Assembly (NCBI GenBank): GCA_963705495.1
Contig: CAVPJQ010000004.1
Span: forward strand, 1 to 64,000
From: DATBVX01 sp963705495
GTDB lineage: Bacteria; Pseudomonadota; Gammaproteobacteria; Steroidobacterales; Steroidobacteraceae
Reading direction: 5' to 3'
DNA: 64,000 bases
In this document: positions 7,511 through 15,562 of the stretch, piece by piece
Layout of the letters: every line of letters begins with the position of its first letter
Position numbering within the stretch: position 1 is the first letter of the stretch
The notes under the pieces: generated by a model
Database searches by the model: none
What the model was told of the DNA's origin: nothing
The model's input: only the letters and a program-made list of their open reading frames with translations
Position numbers and translations under genes: made by a program

Positions 7511-9598
7511 TTACGGCATCGAGCGGATTCGAACCCCGATTTTGACCCCACGCCCGTTTGGCAGATTCTCTGCGAACACCCCGCCGCCGTGAAACTGCGC
7601 AATCAGGCGCACGACATACAGGCCCAGGCCGAAGTGCGGTTTGCCGGGCGCGTCATGGCGCTGCTGGTACATCGATTCGAACAGCCGCGTGCGAACCTCA
7701 TCGGCCAGCGGCTGGCCCTCATTTTGTACGCTGAGGACGAAGTACTCGCTCTGCCGCTCCAGCGCGATCTCGATGATCGAGCCGGCAGCGCTGAAGTCGA
7801 CCGCATTGTCGACCAGCTTGTCCAGAAGCTGCACGATCAAGTCGGGCGCCCCAGTGAACTCACACGGGCCCTCGGGAACAAGCGCGCTGAATCGATGCGT
7901 CGCAAAGGCGTCGCCGTAGGCACGCGTACTGGAGCGCACCAGCTCTGCCAGATCGAAGCGCGTGCGTTCCGCGTGGCGGATCGCTTCTTCGGTGCGCGAG
8001 GCCGCGCTCATAGCGCTCAATATCGCCTGTAGCCGGTCCGTGCCTTCGCGTGCGCGTTGCAGATAGGGGCCGTCGTTCCGCCGCTCCGATTCCAGGTTCT
8101 CAAGGGAGGAGCGGACGATGGTCAGCGGAGTGCGCAGCTCGTGCGCGAGCTTGGCCGCGAGCGTGCGCAGGTACTCGGTGTACTCATTCAACCGCGCGAG
8201 CAAGGTCGCGAAACTGCGCGCGACATCGCCGAGCTCATCGCGTGCGCCGGTGTCAGGAATCGCCGCATTGATCACGCGGCCATCGTGCGTCAACGAGGTT
8301 TCGGCGGCGCGCTGCAGTCGTCGCAGGCGCCTGCCCAGCAGGGTTGCGAACGCCAGGCTGGCAAGAACTGCGAGGCCGCTGGCGAGCAAGGTCAGATTGA
8401 GGAGCCTCGTCAACGCCTGGCTGCGCAGGGTCAGCAGTCGATCGCCGGCTTGTTCGAGTAGTAACACACCGCCAGGCGCGCCCTCGCGAACTATCGGCAC
8501 GGATACCGCGAGCAGGATCCGGCGCTCATCGGGCAGTCGGAACCAGAGTGCCGCGCGTCTGCCATCCAGCGCCGAGTCGACCGGAGCTCCACTGAGGCGA
8601 TCCAGTTGAGGAGCGCGGGCGGGAAGGCGTTCGCCTGTCTCAAGCACTCGACGGTAGAGAGCATCGCGCCACTCTTGGCGCGATTTGCTCGCCGATTCGT
8701 ACGGATCGGCGGGGCCGTGTCCCAGCGAGCCGCTCTCGGCGAGCACCCAGCCGCTCGCGTCGGCGATGACTGCGCGCGTGTCGGCGGGTAGCAGCGGCTC
8801 GAGTGCCAGCGCTAGCGTTGCTGATGGCACGACGAGCCTGCCGGTGGGCTCGTGCGTACTCGGATCGAGGGTGCCGATTCGAGCCGGCAACTCCTTGCGC
8901 GAGCCGACGTCGACAACCTCGAAGCCCAGGCGGTTGCCTACCATCGCGCGCGGGAGGCGGATCTCGAGCTGATAGCCGCTGCGCACCGGCTGCCAGAAGG
9001 CCTGGATGCGCGGCTCGATCACTTCACGACGCTCGCCGTAAGTCGAGATTGTCGGTCGGCGAGCGCTCAGCAATCCAGGGGCCTGCGTCGCCAGCAGATA
9101 CAGCTCACTGCTTGCAGTGGGCGAATCGAACGCCAACCAGACCTGATCGCCGCGCGAACGCAGCGGTGCCGAAGGGTCGTTGGACTGCTCGAGCCTGGGA
9201 GTGGGATCGGTGACCACGAGCATGAGATACAAGCTGGTTTCATCCACCGCCGCCGCGTACTCGACGCTGAGTGGCGCACCCACTGCCGTGAGCTGCGAAA
9301 AGAGGCCAGGTGGCAGACCCCAGTCGTCCACGAAACCATCCAACAGGGCGGGAGTCGTCAGGCGATGCGCGTACAGATCTCCTGCTTTCGCGTCGAATGG
9401 CTCACTGGAGTTGTTGTCGGTATCGAAAAGCTCTGGTTTCGCAGCCAGCAAGTTGGCGACGGTTGACGCGGTCGCGAGCAACGCTTGTTCCTGTCCGTCG
9501 CGCAGCGCGGATTCCATCTCGCGTGCATAGCGACAGCCGGCCCACGGCAACAGCAGCGTCAGGAGGCTCAGGAGCAGGAGCTGGTAGCGAAGCGGCAT
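7511..9598 (-). CDS. pdsS: Pds-type (proteobacterial dedicated sortase system) sensor histidine kinase
   Basis: A 695-residue membrane sensor kinase. Residues 1-20 form the first membrane helix, ending in LLLPWAGCRYAREME, a sequence I associate with the kinase of the 'proteobacterial dedicated sortase' systems. A large periplasmic domain (about 25-390) follows, then a second helix (about 396-422), a HAMP region, and the HisKA box LAHELRTPL with phospho-acceptor His486. The ATPase boxes are DKLVDNAVDFS and GLGLYVVRL. Its start codon directly follows the response-regulator stop, so the two are coupled. The signal sensed is unknown. No sortase gene is in the window, so the Pds assignment rests on sequence resemblance alone. 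Confidence 0.8.
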   Translation of the reverse strand: MPLRYQLLLLSLLTLLLPWAGCRYAREMESALRDGQEQALLATASTVANLLAAKPELFDTDNNSSEPFDAKAGDLYAHRLTTPALLDGFVDDWGLPPGLFSQLTAVGAPLSVEYAAAVDETSLYLMLVVTDPTPRLEQSNDPSAPLRSRGDQVWLAFDSPTASSELYLLATQAPGLLSARRPTISTYGERREVIEPRIQAFWQPVRSGYQLEIRLPRAMVGNRLGFEVVDVGSRKELPARIGTLDPSTHEPTGRLVVPSATLALALEPLLPADTRAVIADASGWVLAESGSLGHGPADPYESASKSRQEWRDALYRRVLETGERLPARAPQLDRLSGAPVDSALDGRRAALWFRLPDERRILLAVSVPIVREGAPGGVLLLEQAGDRLLTLRSQALTRLLNLTLLASGLAVLASLAFATLLGRRLRRLQRAAETSLTHDGRVINAAIPDTGARDELGDVARSFATLLARLNEYTEYLRTLAAKLAHELRTPLTIVRSSLENLESERRNDGPYLQRAREGTDRLQAILSAMSAASRTEEAIRHAERTRFDLAELVRSSTRAYGDAFATHRFSALVPEGPCEFTGAPDLIVQLLDKLVDNAVDFSAAGSIIEIALERQSEYFVLSVQNEGQPLADEVRTRLFESMYQQRHDAPGKPHFGLGLYVVRLIAQFHGGGVFAENLPNGRGVKIGVRIRSMP

Positions 9599-10288
9599 TC
9601 ACTCCAACCAGCGATATCCCATGCCGTACATCGTTTCGATGGCCGCGAAGGACGAGTCCACGGCCGCGAACTTGCGGCGCACGCGCTTGATGTGCGAGGT
9701 GATCGTGTTGTCGTCCAGGACGACGTTGGCTGCATCCATGAGCTGCTGGCGATTCTTGACGTGCCCCGGGTGCTCAGCAAGCGCATGCACGATCCAGAAC
9801 TCGGTGAGCGACAGCGGCACGGCATGCTCATTCCATGCGACTTGTAGCCGCTCGGCGTCGAGCACCAGCGGTCCACGGCGCAGGATCTGTGCCGCTTTCA
9901 CCGGGCGACTACGGGCCTCGATGCGCTTGAAAAGTGCGACGACGCGTGCAATGAGATGCGCCAGGCTGATGTCCTTGGTGAGAAAATCATCCGCGCCCAA
10001 TCGCAGGCCCGATATCGCGTCGATCTCGCTGTCGCGCGCGGTCAGAAAGATGATCGGCAATTCCGCGGATAGCGTGCGCAACTGTCGGCACAGCTCAAAG
10101 CCGCCCTCGACTTCTTCTTCGAGCGAGATGTCTATGATCGCGAGGTCCGGCAGGCGTGCATCGAATGCCTGCATGGCGATCCTGCGATTCGAGTAGGTGC
10201 GCACCGCATAGCCGTTACGCTCGAACGCTGCCGCGTAGTTGGCGCTGATGGCTGCTTCGTCTTCGACGATCGCGATCTGCTTCTTCAT
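9599..10288 (-). CDS. pdsR: Pds-type response regulator, OmpR/PhoB family
   Basis: A 229-residue two-domain regulator. The receiver domain (1-120) has the acidic pocket VEDE, phospho-acceptor Asp53 (LAIIDIS) and the Lys of LTKDIS. The C-terminal half is a winged-helix DNA-binding domain (LVLDAERLQVAWN through HIKRVRRKF, GMGYRW at the end). The sequence RDSEIDAISGLRLGADDFLTK is characteristic of the regulator in dedicated-sortase systems. The stop codon abuts the kinase start (zero spacing), and the regulator comes first in the operon. Targets are unknown; the neighbouring PEP-CTERM gene and the two small divergent ORFs are candidates by position only. Confidence 0.82.
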   Translation of the reverse strand: MKKQIAIVEDEAAISANYAAAFERNGYAVRTYSNRRIAMQAFDARLPDLAIIDISLEEEVEGGFELCRQLRTLSAELPIIFLTARDSEIDAISGLRLGADDFLTKDISLAHLIARVVALFKRIEARSRPVKAAQILRRGPLVLDAERLQVAWNEHAVPLSLTEFWIVHALAEHPGHVKNRQQLMDAANVVLDDNTITSHIKRVRRKFAAVDSSFAAIETMYGMGYRWLE

Positions 10289-10456
10289 GCCTGCAGTCTA
10301 CCGTTCCGCGCCTTGGGTCTGAACGACTCAGGGCTCACCGCCCGAATTCGCCACAATTGATCTGCGCGCTGCCCGGATTGCCGCACTCCCGACGCTCACT
10401 GGCGGTGCCCAATAGCCAATGCCGGGGTTTTCCGGATCGAAAGGTTGGGAGTACAC

Positions 10457-10813
10457 ATGCGCAGGACTACGGGGCACGAGGCTCAGCCTCAGCCGGGTAC
10501 ATCATTCGGCCGGGCTTTTCATACGCGGCGCGGTACAGGTGACCAGGCCTTCTCGCTGCGGCTGTCGCGGGCGCGCCTGCTGCACCTGAGACGTCGCGAC
10601 ACCGCAGCCAACTGGCTGGCACTCACGATTTCGCTCGCACTCCATTTTCTCCTCGCAGGCTCGCCAGCACACGCGAACGCGTTGGATGGTGGACGCGTCG
10701 TGGCACAGCGGATGTCGCTTGCAAGACACGCATTTGTCGCCGCCGACAGACGCGTTGCGCGAGAACGCGCGGCTGAATCGAAAGTCTATTCCGTTGCGAA
10801 TGAGGTGATGTAA
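10457..10813 (+). CDS. Small unknown protein with one hydrophobic segment
   Basis: A 118-residue frame from the ATG at 10457, which follows GGGAG at six bases; a TTG at 10445 is a poorer alternative. The N-terminus is basic. A hydrophobic segment ending LLAGSPAHA (about residues 47-70) could be a membrane anchor or a late signal peptide cleaved after AHA. The C-terminal part is charged and Arg-rich. I recognise no family. It is divergent from pdsR and its stop overlaps the next start (TAATG), so the pair is translationally coupled. Coupling and good ribosome sites are the main evidence that it is real. Confidence 0.45.
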   Translation: MRRTTGHEAQPQPGTSFGRAFHTRRGTGDQAFSLRLSRARLLHLRRRDTAANWLALTISLALHFLLAGSPAHANALDGGRVVAQRMSLARHAFVAADRRVARERAAESKVYSVANEVM

Positions 10814-11109
10814 TGAACACCAACAACCCGATTCGTCAGAATCGTCCAACAACCGCGCGTGCCGTGAAGCGGAGCTTCGCGGGGCTACATTCGCGTTATC
10901 GAGATGCCGCGGTCAGCTGGATTGCACTGGGCGCGCTGCTTGCCGCATGGCACGTCGAAGCCCGACTGGATCGAGTTGATACGGCAAATCCGGACCCGCG
11001 TCTCGCCGGTAAGCCGGCGCTGCCGGTCGGCGACTTGCCGATCCGCGTTGTGCGCGCCGATGCGCGCTCCTGGATGGAAGGAACTCCGCGCGGTCTCAGA
11101 ATGCGCTGA
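10813..11109 (+). CDS. Small unknown protein, coupled to the preceding ORF
   Basis: A 98-residue frame whose ATG overlaps the previous stop (TAATG), with the strong ribosome site GAGGTG five bases upstream. It has a basic N-terminus, a hydrophobic segment (VSWIALGALLAAWHVEA, about residues 33-50) and a polar tail with no motif I recognise. The end overlaps the 3' end of the convergent gcdH gene by 14 bases. It could be a small single-pass membrane protein or a degenerate remnant. Confidence 0.42.
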   Translation: MNTNNPIRQNRPTTARAVKRSFAGLHSRYRDAAVSWIALGALLAAWHVEARLDRVDTANPDPRLAGKPALPVGDLPIRVVRADARSWMEGTPRGLRMR

Positions 11110-12301
11110 CGCCGGTGAGCTCACGCCCGATCGTGAGCTGGTGCACCGTCTCAGTCCCTTCGTAGGTGATCACGCTCTCGAGATTGAGCATGTGACGGAT
11201 CGGCACGTACTCGGCGCTGATTCCGGATCCACCCAGCATGTCGCGACAATCCCGGGCTACATCGAGTGCCATGCGCACGTTGTTCCACTTGGCGAGCGAC
11301 ACCTGGCTCGGCGTCATTTCGCCCTTGTCCTTGAGGCGCCCGAGCTGTAGTGCGAGCAACTGGGCAGTGGTGATGCGGCGAGCGTGATCCGCAAGCCGAA
11401 GCTGGATCGCCTGGGTATTGTCGAGCGGACGGCCAAAGAGGACGCGCGACTTGGTGTAGTCGAGTAGTTGCGCGAGGCAGGCCTGGGCTGAACCGATGAC
11501 CCCCCAGCTGATGCCAAAGCGCGCCTGCGTCAGGCACGACAGCGGCCCTCTGAGGCCGGTGACTCCAGGCAAAACGTTCTCATCAGGTACCCGCACATTG
11601 TCGAAGAACAGGCTCGAGGTGACCGACGCACGTAGCGAGAACTTGTGCTCGATGTCCTGCGCCGTGAAACCCTTCATGGCCTTCTCGACCAGCAAGCCGC
11701 GGATGCCCTCATCAGTCATCGCCCAGACCACTGCGACGTCAGCGATGCTGCCGTTGGTGATCCACATCTTCGCTCCGTTTAGGATCCAGTCCTTACCCTG
11801 CCGGTGCGCGTGGGTCTTCATGTTTGCGGGGTCCGATCCGCCGTGCGGCTCGGTGAGCCCGAAGCAGGCAATGATCTCGCCCTTCGCCATTCCAGGCAGA
11901 TACCTCTGTTTCTGCGCCTCACTCCCAAAGGCGTAGATTGGGTACATGCAGAGGCTCGTCTGGACCGAGACGAAACTGCGGATACCGGAGTCGCCCCGCT
12001 CGAGCTCCTGGCAGATGAGTCCGTAGCTCACTGCGTTTAGGCCCGCGCAGCCATAACCCTTGAGGTACACGCCAAGCAGGCCAAGCTCGGCAAGCTCGGG
12101 CACGATCTCGCGCGGGAAACGGTGCTGCTCGAAGCATTCCGAGATCATGGGCAGCACCTTCTCATCGACGAGACGTGCCACCGAATCGCGCACCATCTGT
12201 TCCTCGTCGGTGAGCTGCCCACGTACGTCCAGCAGGTCCATCGGATCGAGAGTGCGTGTGGGGGGATTTTTGGGTGCTGTGCTGCGTGCAGGCGTGGCCA
12301 C
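11096..12301 (-). CDS. gcdH: Glutaryl-CoA dehydrogenase
   Basis: A FAD-dependent acyl-CoA dehydrogenase that oxidises and decarboxylates glutaryl-CoA to crotonyl-CoA in lysine, tryptophan and benzoate breakdown. The 401 residues include the family motifs FGLTEPHGGSDPANM, KFSLRASVTS and RDMLGGSGISAEY. The catalytic base is Glu381 in the GCDH-type TYEGTETVH. The YGCAGLNAVSYGLI region distinguishes glutaryl-CoA from other acyl-CoA dehydrogenases. The first 20 residues are Pro/Thr-rich and may be overcalled; a later Met (PMDLLDV) is possible. A LysR-type gene is divergent 263 bases upstream and is the likely regulator. Confidence 0.93.
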   Translation of the reverse strand: MATPARSTAPKNPPTRTLDPMDLLDVRGQLTDEEQMVRDSVARLVDEKVLPMISECFEQHRFPREIVPELAELGLLGVYLKGYGCAGLNAVSYGLICQELERGDSGIRSFVSVQTSLCMYPIYAFGSEAQKQRYLPGMAKGEIIACFGLTEPHGGSDPANMKTHAHRQGKDWILNGAKMWITNGSIADVAVVWAMTDEGIRGLLVEKAMKGFTAQDIEHKFSLRASVTSSLFFDNVRVPDENVLPGVTGLRGPLSCLTQARFGISWGVIGSAQACLAQLLDYTKSRVLFGRPLDNTQAIQLRLADHARRITTAQLLALQLGRLKDKGEMTPSQVSLAKWNNVRMALDVARDCRDMLGGSGISAEYVPIRHMLNLESVITYEGTETVHQLTIGRELTGVSAF

Positions 12302-12564
12302 GGCGATCTCCAGTCAAGCTTCGACGTGCAGACGGGGCTGAATCGGGGCGCAAATCATAGAGGATAAGACCGGGGCGATCCTGTCATTCGGGCGCTGCAA
12401 GCGCCGCCCTGCATGAGGAGCAATGACGGCTGCAATCTCACGGTCGGAGACAAGGGCGTGCCATCCCATTGCGATGCACCATCAGGCCCTTGGCCTCAAA
12501 ATGGTGTCCGTGGCTCGACAAAAGGGCTGCAATCGACCCTATTGTTAACTATCATTGCAACATT

Positions 12565-13443
12565 ATGGACCTCGGTTCGCTCTCCGCCTTCGTAAGGATT
12601 GTGCAGAGCGGCAGCTTTACCAAGGCAGCCGACGCACTCGGCAGCCACAAGGCCCATATCAGTCGCAGCCTCGCGCACCTCGAGCAGGAACTCGGCATTC
12701 GCCTCCTGGAGAGAACCACGCGGCGCGTTCGGCTCACGGATGTCGGGCAGCAGATCTATGAGCAGGCGCTCGGCATCATGGCGAGCGTCGCCGAAATCGA
12801 AGCGACTGCGGCGGGTTTGCGAGGTGAGCCGGCGGGTGTGCTGCGGATATCGGCGGATGTGGAGTTCGGTCTGAATGGGCTGAGCCGTTGGCTCGATGCG
12901 TTTGCCCAGAAGTACCCGAAGGTCGGAATCGAAGCGGACCTCACCATCGGCTCGACCGACCTGATCCGCGAAGGGTTCGATCTGTCTCTGCGCTTGGGCA
13001 ACGTCGAAGGTTTGACGCTCGCCAGCCAGAAGCTCGGCGAGCTCTCGTACGGGCTTTACGCCAGCCCAGGGTATCTGGAGAAGAGCGGCACGCCCAAGGA
13101 TGGCGATGCGCTCGCTCAGCACGTACTGCTCATGTCCAGCACCAGTCCGCAGCGCGGCTGGCGCCTGATTACGCTGTCCCGCGAGCTTCGAGTCGATGGT
13201 CCCGCTCGACTGCGTGCGAACAACAGCACTCTGGTCCGCGAAGCCGCCGTGCATGGCCTCGGCATCGCCCTGTTGCCGACAACCATCGCAAAGGAAGATG
13301 TGACCCGCGGAGCGCTGCGCCGCGTGTTGTCGGCGTGGTCAGCAGCGAAAGTACCGGTGTTTGCGCTATTCCCCGCCGGTCGCCAGCACACGCCGAAAGT
13401 TCACGCATTCATCGAGTTAGCTCTCGCCTCACCTCTGACTTAG
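12565..13443 (+). CDS. LysR-type transcriptional regulator
   Basis: A 292-residue LysR regulator. The winged HTH occupies residues 1-60 (MDLGSLSAFVRIVQSGSF, TKAADALGSHKAHISRSL) and the ligand-binding domain lies around 90-285, resembling the CrgA-like subgroup. I chose the ATG at 12565, where the HTH begins; an upstream in-frame ATG at 12469 would add 32 unconserved residues. No Shine-Dalgarno is seen before 12565. The region just upstream (12539-12564) is AT-rich, contains TTGTTAACTATCATTGCAA and looks like a promoter, so the message may have a very short leader. It is divergent from gcdH, so control of gcdH is likely but unproven. Confidence 0.88.
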   Translation: MDLGSLSAFVRIVQSGSFTKAADALGSHKAHISRSLAHLEQELGIRLLERTTRRVRLTDVGQQIYEQALGIMASVAEIEATAAGLRGEPAGVLRISADVEFGLNGLSRWLDAFAQKYPKVGIEADLTIGSTDLIREGFDLSLRLGNVEGLTLASQKLGELSYGLYASPGYLEKSGTPKDGDALAQHVLLMSSTSPQRGWRLITLSRELRVDGPARLRANNSTLVREAAVHGLGIALLPTTIAKEDVTRGALRRVLSAWSAAKVPVFALFPAGRQHTPKVHAFIELALASPLT

Positions 13444-13490
13444 AGCTGGCTGGCCCGCTCCTGCCGACGCGGCCCAGCGTAGAAATACTC

Positions 13491-13511
13491 ACGCGGCACT
13501 CACCGCCGCGT
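13491..13511. promoter_or_regulatory. Inverted repeat upstream of the kdp operon
   Basis: ACGCGGC and GCCGCGT form a perfect 7-bp inverted repeat around ACTCACC, 38 bases before the first kdp-linked ORF. There is no T-tract, so a terminator for the LysR gene is unlikely. An operator for KdpE or another regulator is possible; it does not resemble the T-rich E. coli KdpE site. Confidence 0.3.
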
Positions 13512-13549
13512 GCCTAGACTCTCGCCCTTCAACGCGGAGCACACCGACT

Positions 13550-13642
13550 ATGGATGCCGTATTCATCATCGTCGTCATCGCGATCTGGGCCGTAACGCAT
13601 TGGCTGATCCGGGCCGTCGCGCGCATCGGAGGTGTCGAATGA
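13550..13642 (+). CDS. Small membrane ORF coupled to kdpF
   Basis: A 30-codon frame with ATG at 13550, preceded by GGAG at 13536-13539. It encodes one hydrophobic helix (MDAVFIIVVIAIWAVTHW) followed by a basic tail (LIRAVARIGGVE). Its TGA overlaps the kdpF ATG (ATGA), so the two are translationally coupled. KdpF itself is a separate, recognisable 29-residue gene, so this is an additional small protein at the head of the operon. It may be a second KdpF-like stabilising peptide or a leader peptide for coupling. I know of no named family. Confidence 0.65.
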   Translation: MDAVFIIVVIAIWAVTHWLIRAVARIGGVE

Positions 13643-13728
13643 GCGGGATGTATCTCCTTGGCGCTCTGCTCGCGCTCGGACTCCTGGTGTATCTGCTCTA
13701 CGCACTGATCAAGCCGGAGAAGTTCTGA
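13639..13728 (+). CDS. kdpF: Potassium-transporting ATPase, KdpF subunit
   Basis: A 29-residue single-helix protein (MSGMYLLGALLALGLLVYLL, then YALIKPEKF) with the typical KdpF ending KPEKF. In E. coli KdpF stabilises the KdpFABC complex in the inner membrane. GGAGG lies eight bases before the ATG, within the 3' end of the upstream small ORF. The TGA overlaps the kdpA start (TGATG). Confidence 0.93.
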   Translation: MSGMYLLGALLALGLLVYLLYALIKPEKF

Positions 13729-15533
13729 TGATGATCGAATCACTGATACTGATCGTCGTCTTCCTGCTGGCACTGCTCCTGTGCGTGAAGCCCTTTGGGC
13801 TCTATATCGCGAATGTCGTGGAGGGTAAGGCGATCTGGCCATTGCGCGTGGGCGCACGCGTTGAACACGGCATTTATCGGCTCTGCGGTATCGATCCGAA
13901 GAGTGAGATGGGTTGGAAGCAGTATGCAATCTCGCTTCTGCTCCTCAATACGCTCGGTGTCATCGTCGTCTATGCCTTGCAACGGCTGCAGGCCTGGTTG
14001 CCACTGAATCCGCAGCACTTTGCAGCCGTCTCTGCGGATTCTTCGTTCAATACCGCCGTCAGCTTCGTCACCAACACGAACTGGCAGGGCTATTCTGGCG
14101 AAGTCACGATGAGCTACCTCACGCAAATGGCGGGGCTCGCGGTGCAGAATTTCTTCTCGGCAGCCACGGGCATCGTGGTCGCCATCGCGTTGATTCGCGG
14201 CCTGGCCCGGCACAGCGCCAAGACGATCGGCAACTTCTGGGTAGACTTCACCCGCATCACACTCTACGTGTTGCTGCCTCTCTCGACCGTTATCGCGATC
14301 ATCCTGGTCTCGCAGGGGGCGATTCAGAACTTCAGCGCCTATAAGGAAGTGACGACGCTCGAGAGCGTCACTTACCAGCAGCCGAAGGTCGACGCGCAAG
14401 GCAATCCGGTCGTCGATGCGTCGGGCAAACCAGTACAAGAGGACGTGACCACCCGCACCCAGACCTTGGCGATGGGTCCGATCGCGTCCCAGGAGAGCAT
14501 CAAGGAGCTGGGCACGAACGGTGGCGGTTTCGTGAACGCGAATTCCGCGCATACCTATGAGAATCCGACCGCTCTGTCTAATTTCCTGGAGATGTTCGCG
14601 ATCCTGCTGATCCCGATGGCGCTCACGTATACCTTCGGCCGCATGGTCGGGGATACGCGCCAGGGCTGGGCGGTATTCGCGGCGATGGCAATTCTGTTCG
14701 TGTCGCTGCTGACGCTCGCCGTCTACAACGAACAGCAAGGCAACCCGCTGATCGGCGGTCTTGGCGTCGATCAGTCAGCGAGCGCTACCCAGCCGGGCGG
14801 CAACATGGAGGGCAAGGAAGCGCGCTTCGGCATCGCAGCCTCGGCGCTCTTTGCCACGGTGACGACCGCGACCTCCTGTGGTGCGGTCAACTCGATGCAC
14901 GATTCATATACGCCTCTCGGCGGCTTTGTGCCGCTGTTCCAGATGCAGCTCGGCGAGGTGGTGTTCGGCGGTGTCGGCACGGGGCTTTATTCGATTCTGA
15001 TTTTCGCAATCATCGGAGTCTTCATTGCCGGGCTCATGATCGGGCGCACGCCCGAGTATCTCGGCAAGAAAATCGAAGCCTTCGAGATGAAGATGAGCTC
15101 GATCGCAATCCTGGTCATGCCTTTCATCGTTCTGGTGGGAACGGCGGTGGCGGTATCGGTCACCGCGGGTACGTCCAGCGTTGCAAACCCAGGCGCACAC
15201 GGCTTCTCCGAAATCCTGTATGCATTTTCTTCAGCCGCGAACAACAACGGCAGCGCCTTCGCTGGAATTTCGGCCAACACTCCTTTCTACAACACTGCGC
15301 TGGGACTCTCGATGTGGTTCGGCCGCTTCTGGCCCATTGTCGTAGTGCTCGCGGTAGCGGGCTCGCTCGCCGCGAAGAAGCGCATTCCGGTCTCGGCGGG
15401 CACGATGCCCACGCATGGACCCACGTTTGTCATTCTTCTGATCGGCACGGTGCTGCTGGTGGGCGCGCTCACTTTCGTTCCGGCGCTCGCGCTGGGGCCG
15501 ATCGTCGAACACCTGATCCTGTGGGCTGCTTGA
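13728..15533 (+). CDS. kdpA: Potassium-transporting ATPase, KdpA subunit
   Basis: The channel-like subunit that selects and translocates K+ in the KdpFABC pump. From the ATG at 13728, overlapping the kdpF stop, it has 601 residues; longer upstream frames are only read-through of kdpF DNA. Selectivity-loop motifs are present: VSFVTNTNWQGYSGE, LGTNGGGFVNANSAH, TTATSCGAVNSMHDS and AANNNGSAF. It is about 45 residues longer than E. coli KdpA, partly through a hydrophilic insert around residues 215-245 (KVDAQGNPVVDASGKPVQED), probably a periplasmic loop. About ten membrane helices are visible. Confidence 0.96.
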   Translation: MMIESLILIVVFLLALLLCVKPFGLYIANVVEGKAIWPLRVGARVEHGIYRLCGIDPKSEMGWKQYAISLLLLNTLGVIVVYALQRLQAWLPLNPQHFAAVSADSSFNTAVSFVTNTNWQGYSGEVTMSYLTQMAGLAVQNFFSAATGIVVAIALIRGLARHSAKTIGNFWVDFTRITLYVLLPLSTVIAIILVSQGAIQNFSAYKEVTTLESVTYQQPKVDAQGNPVVDASGKPVQEDVTTRTQTLAMGPIASQESIKELGTNGGGFVNANSAHTYENPTALSNFLEMFAILLIPMALTYTFGRMVGDTRQGWAVFAAMAILFVSLLTLAVYNEQQGNPLIGGLGVDQSASATQPGGNMEGKEARFGIAASALFATVTTATSCGAVNSMHDSYTPLGGFVPLFQMQLGEVVFGGVGTGLYSILIFAIIGVFIAGLMIGRTPEYLGKKIEAFEMKMSSIAILVMPFIVLVGTAVAVSVTAGTSSVANPGAHGFSEILYAFSSAANNNGSAFAGISANTPFYNTALGLSMWFGRFWPIVVVLAVAGSLAAKKRIPVSAGTMPTHGPTFVILLIGTVLLVGALTFVPALALGPIVEHLILWAA

Positions 15534-15562
15534 TGCATGCGCAGGCCTGACGAGGAGAATCC

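Noticed and set aside
7515..7540. GGTTCGAATCC-like sequence resembling a tRNA T-arm
   Set aside because: It lies in the coding end of the sensor kinase and no tRNA cloverleaf can be folded around it.
13491..13511. Terminator for the LysR gene
   Set aside because: The inverted repeat has no T-tract; it was kept only as a possible operator.
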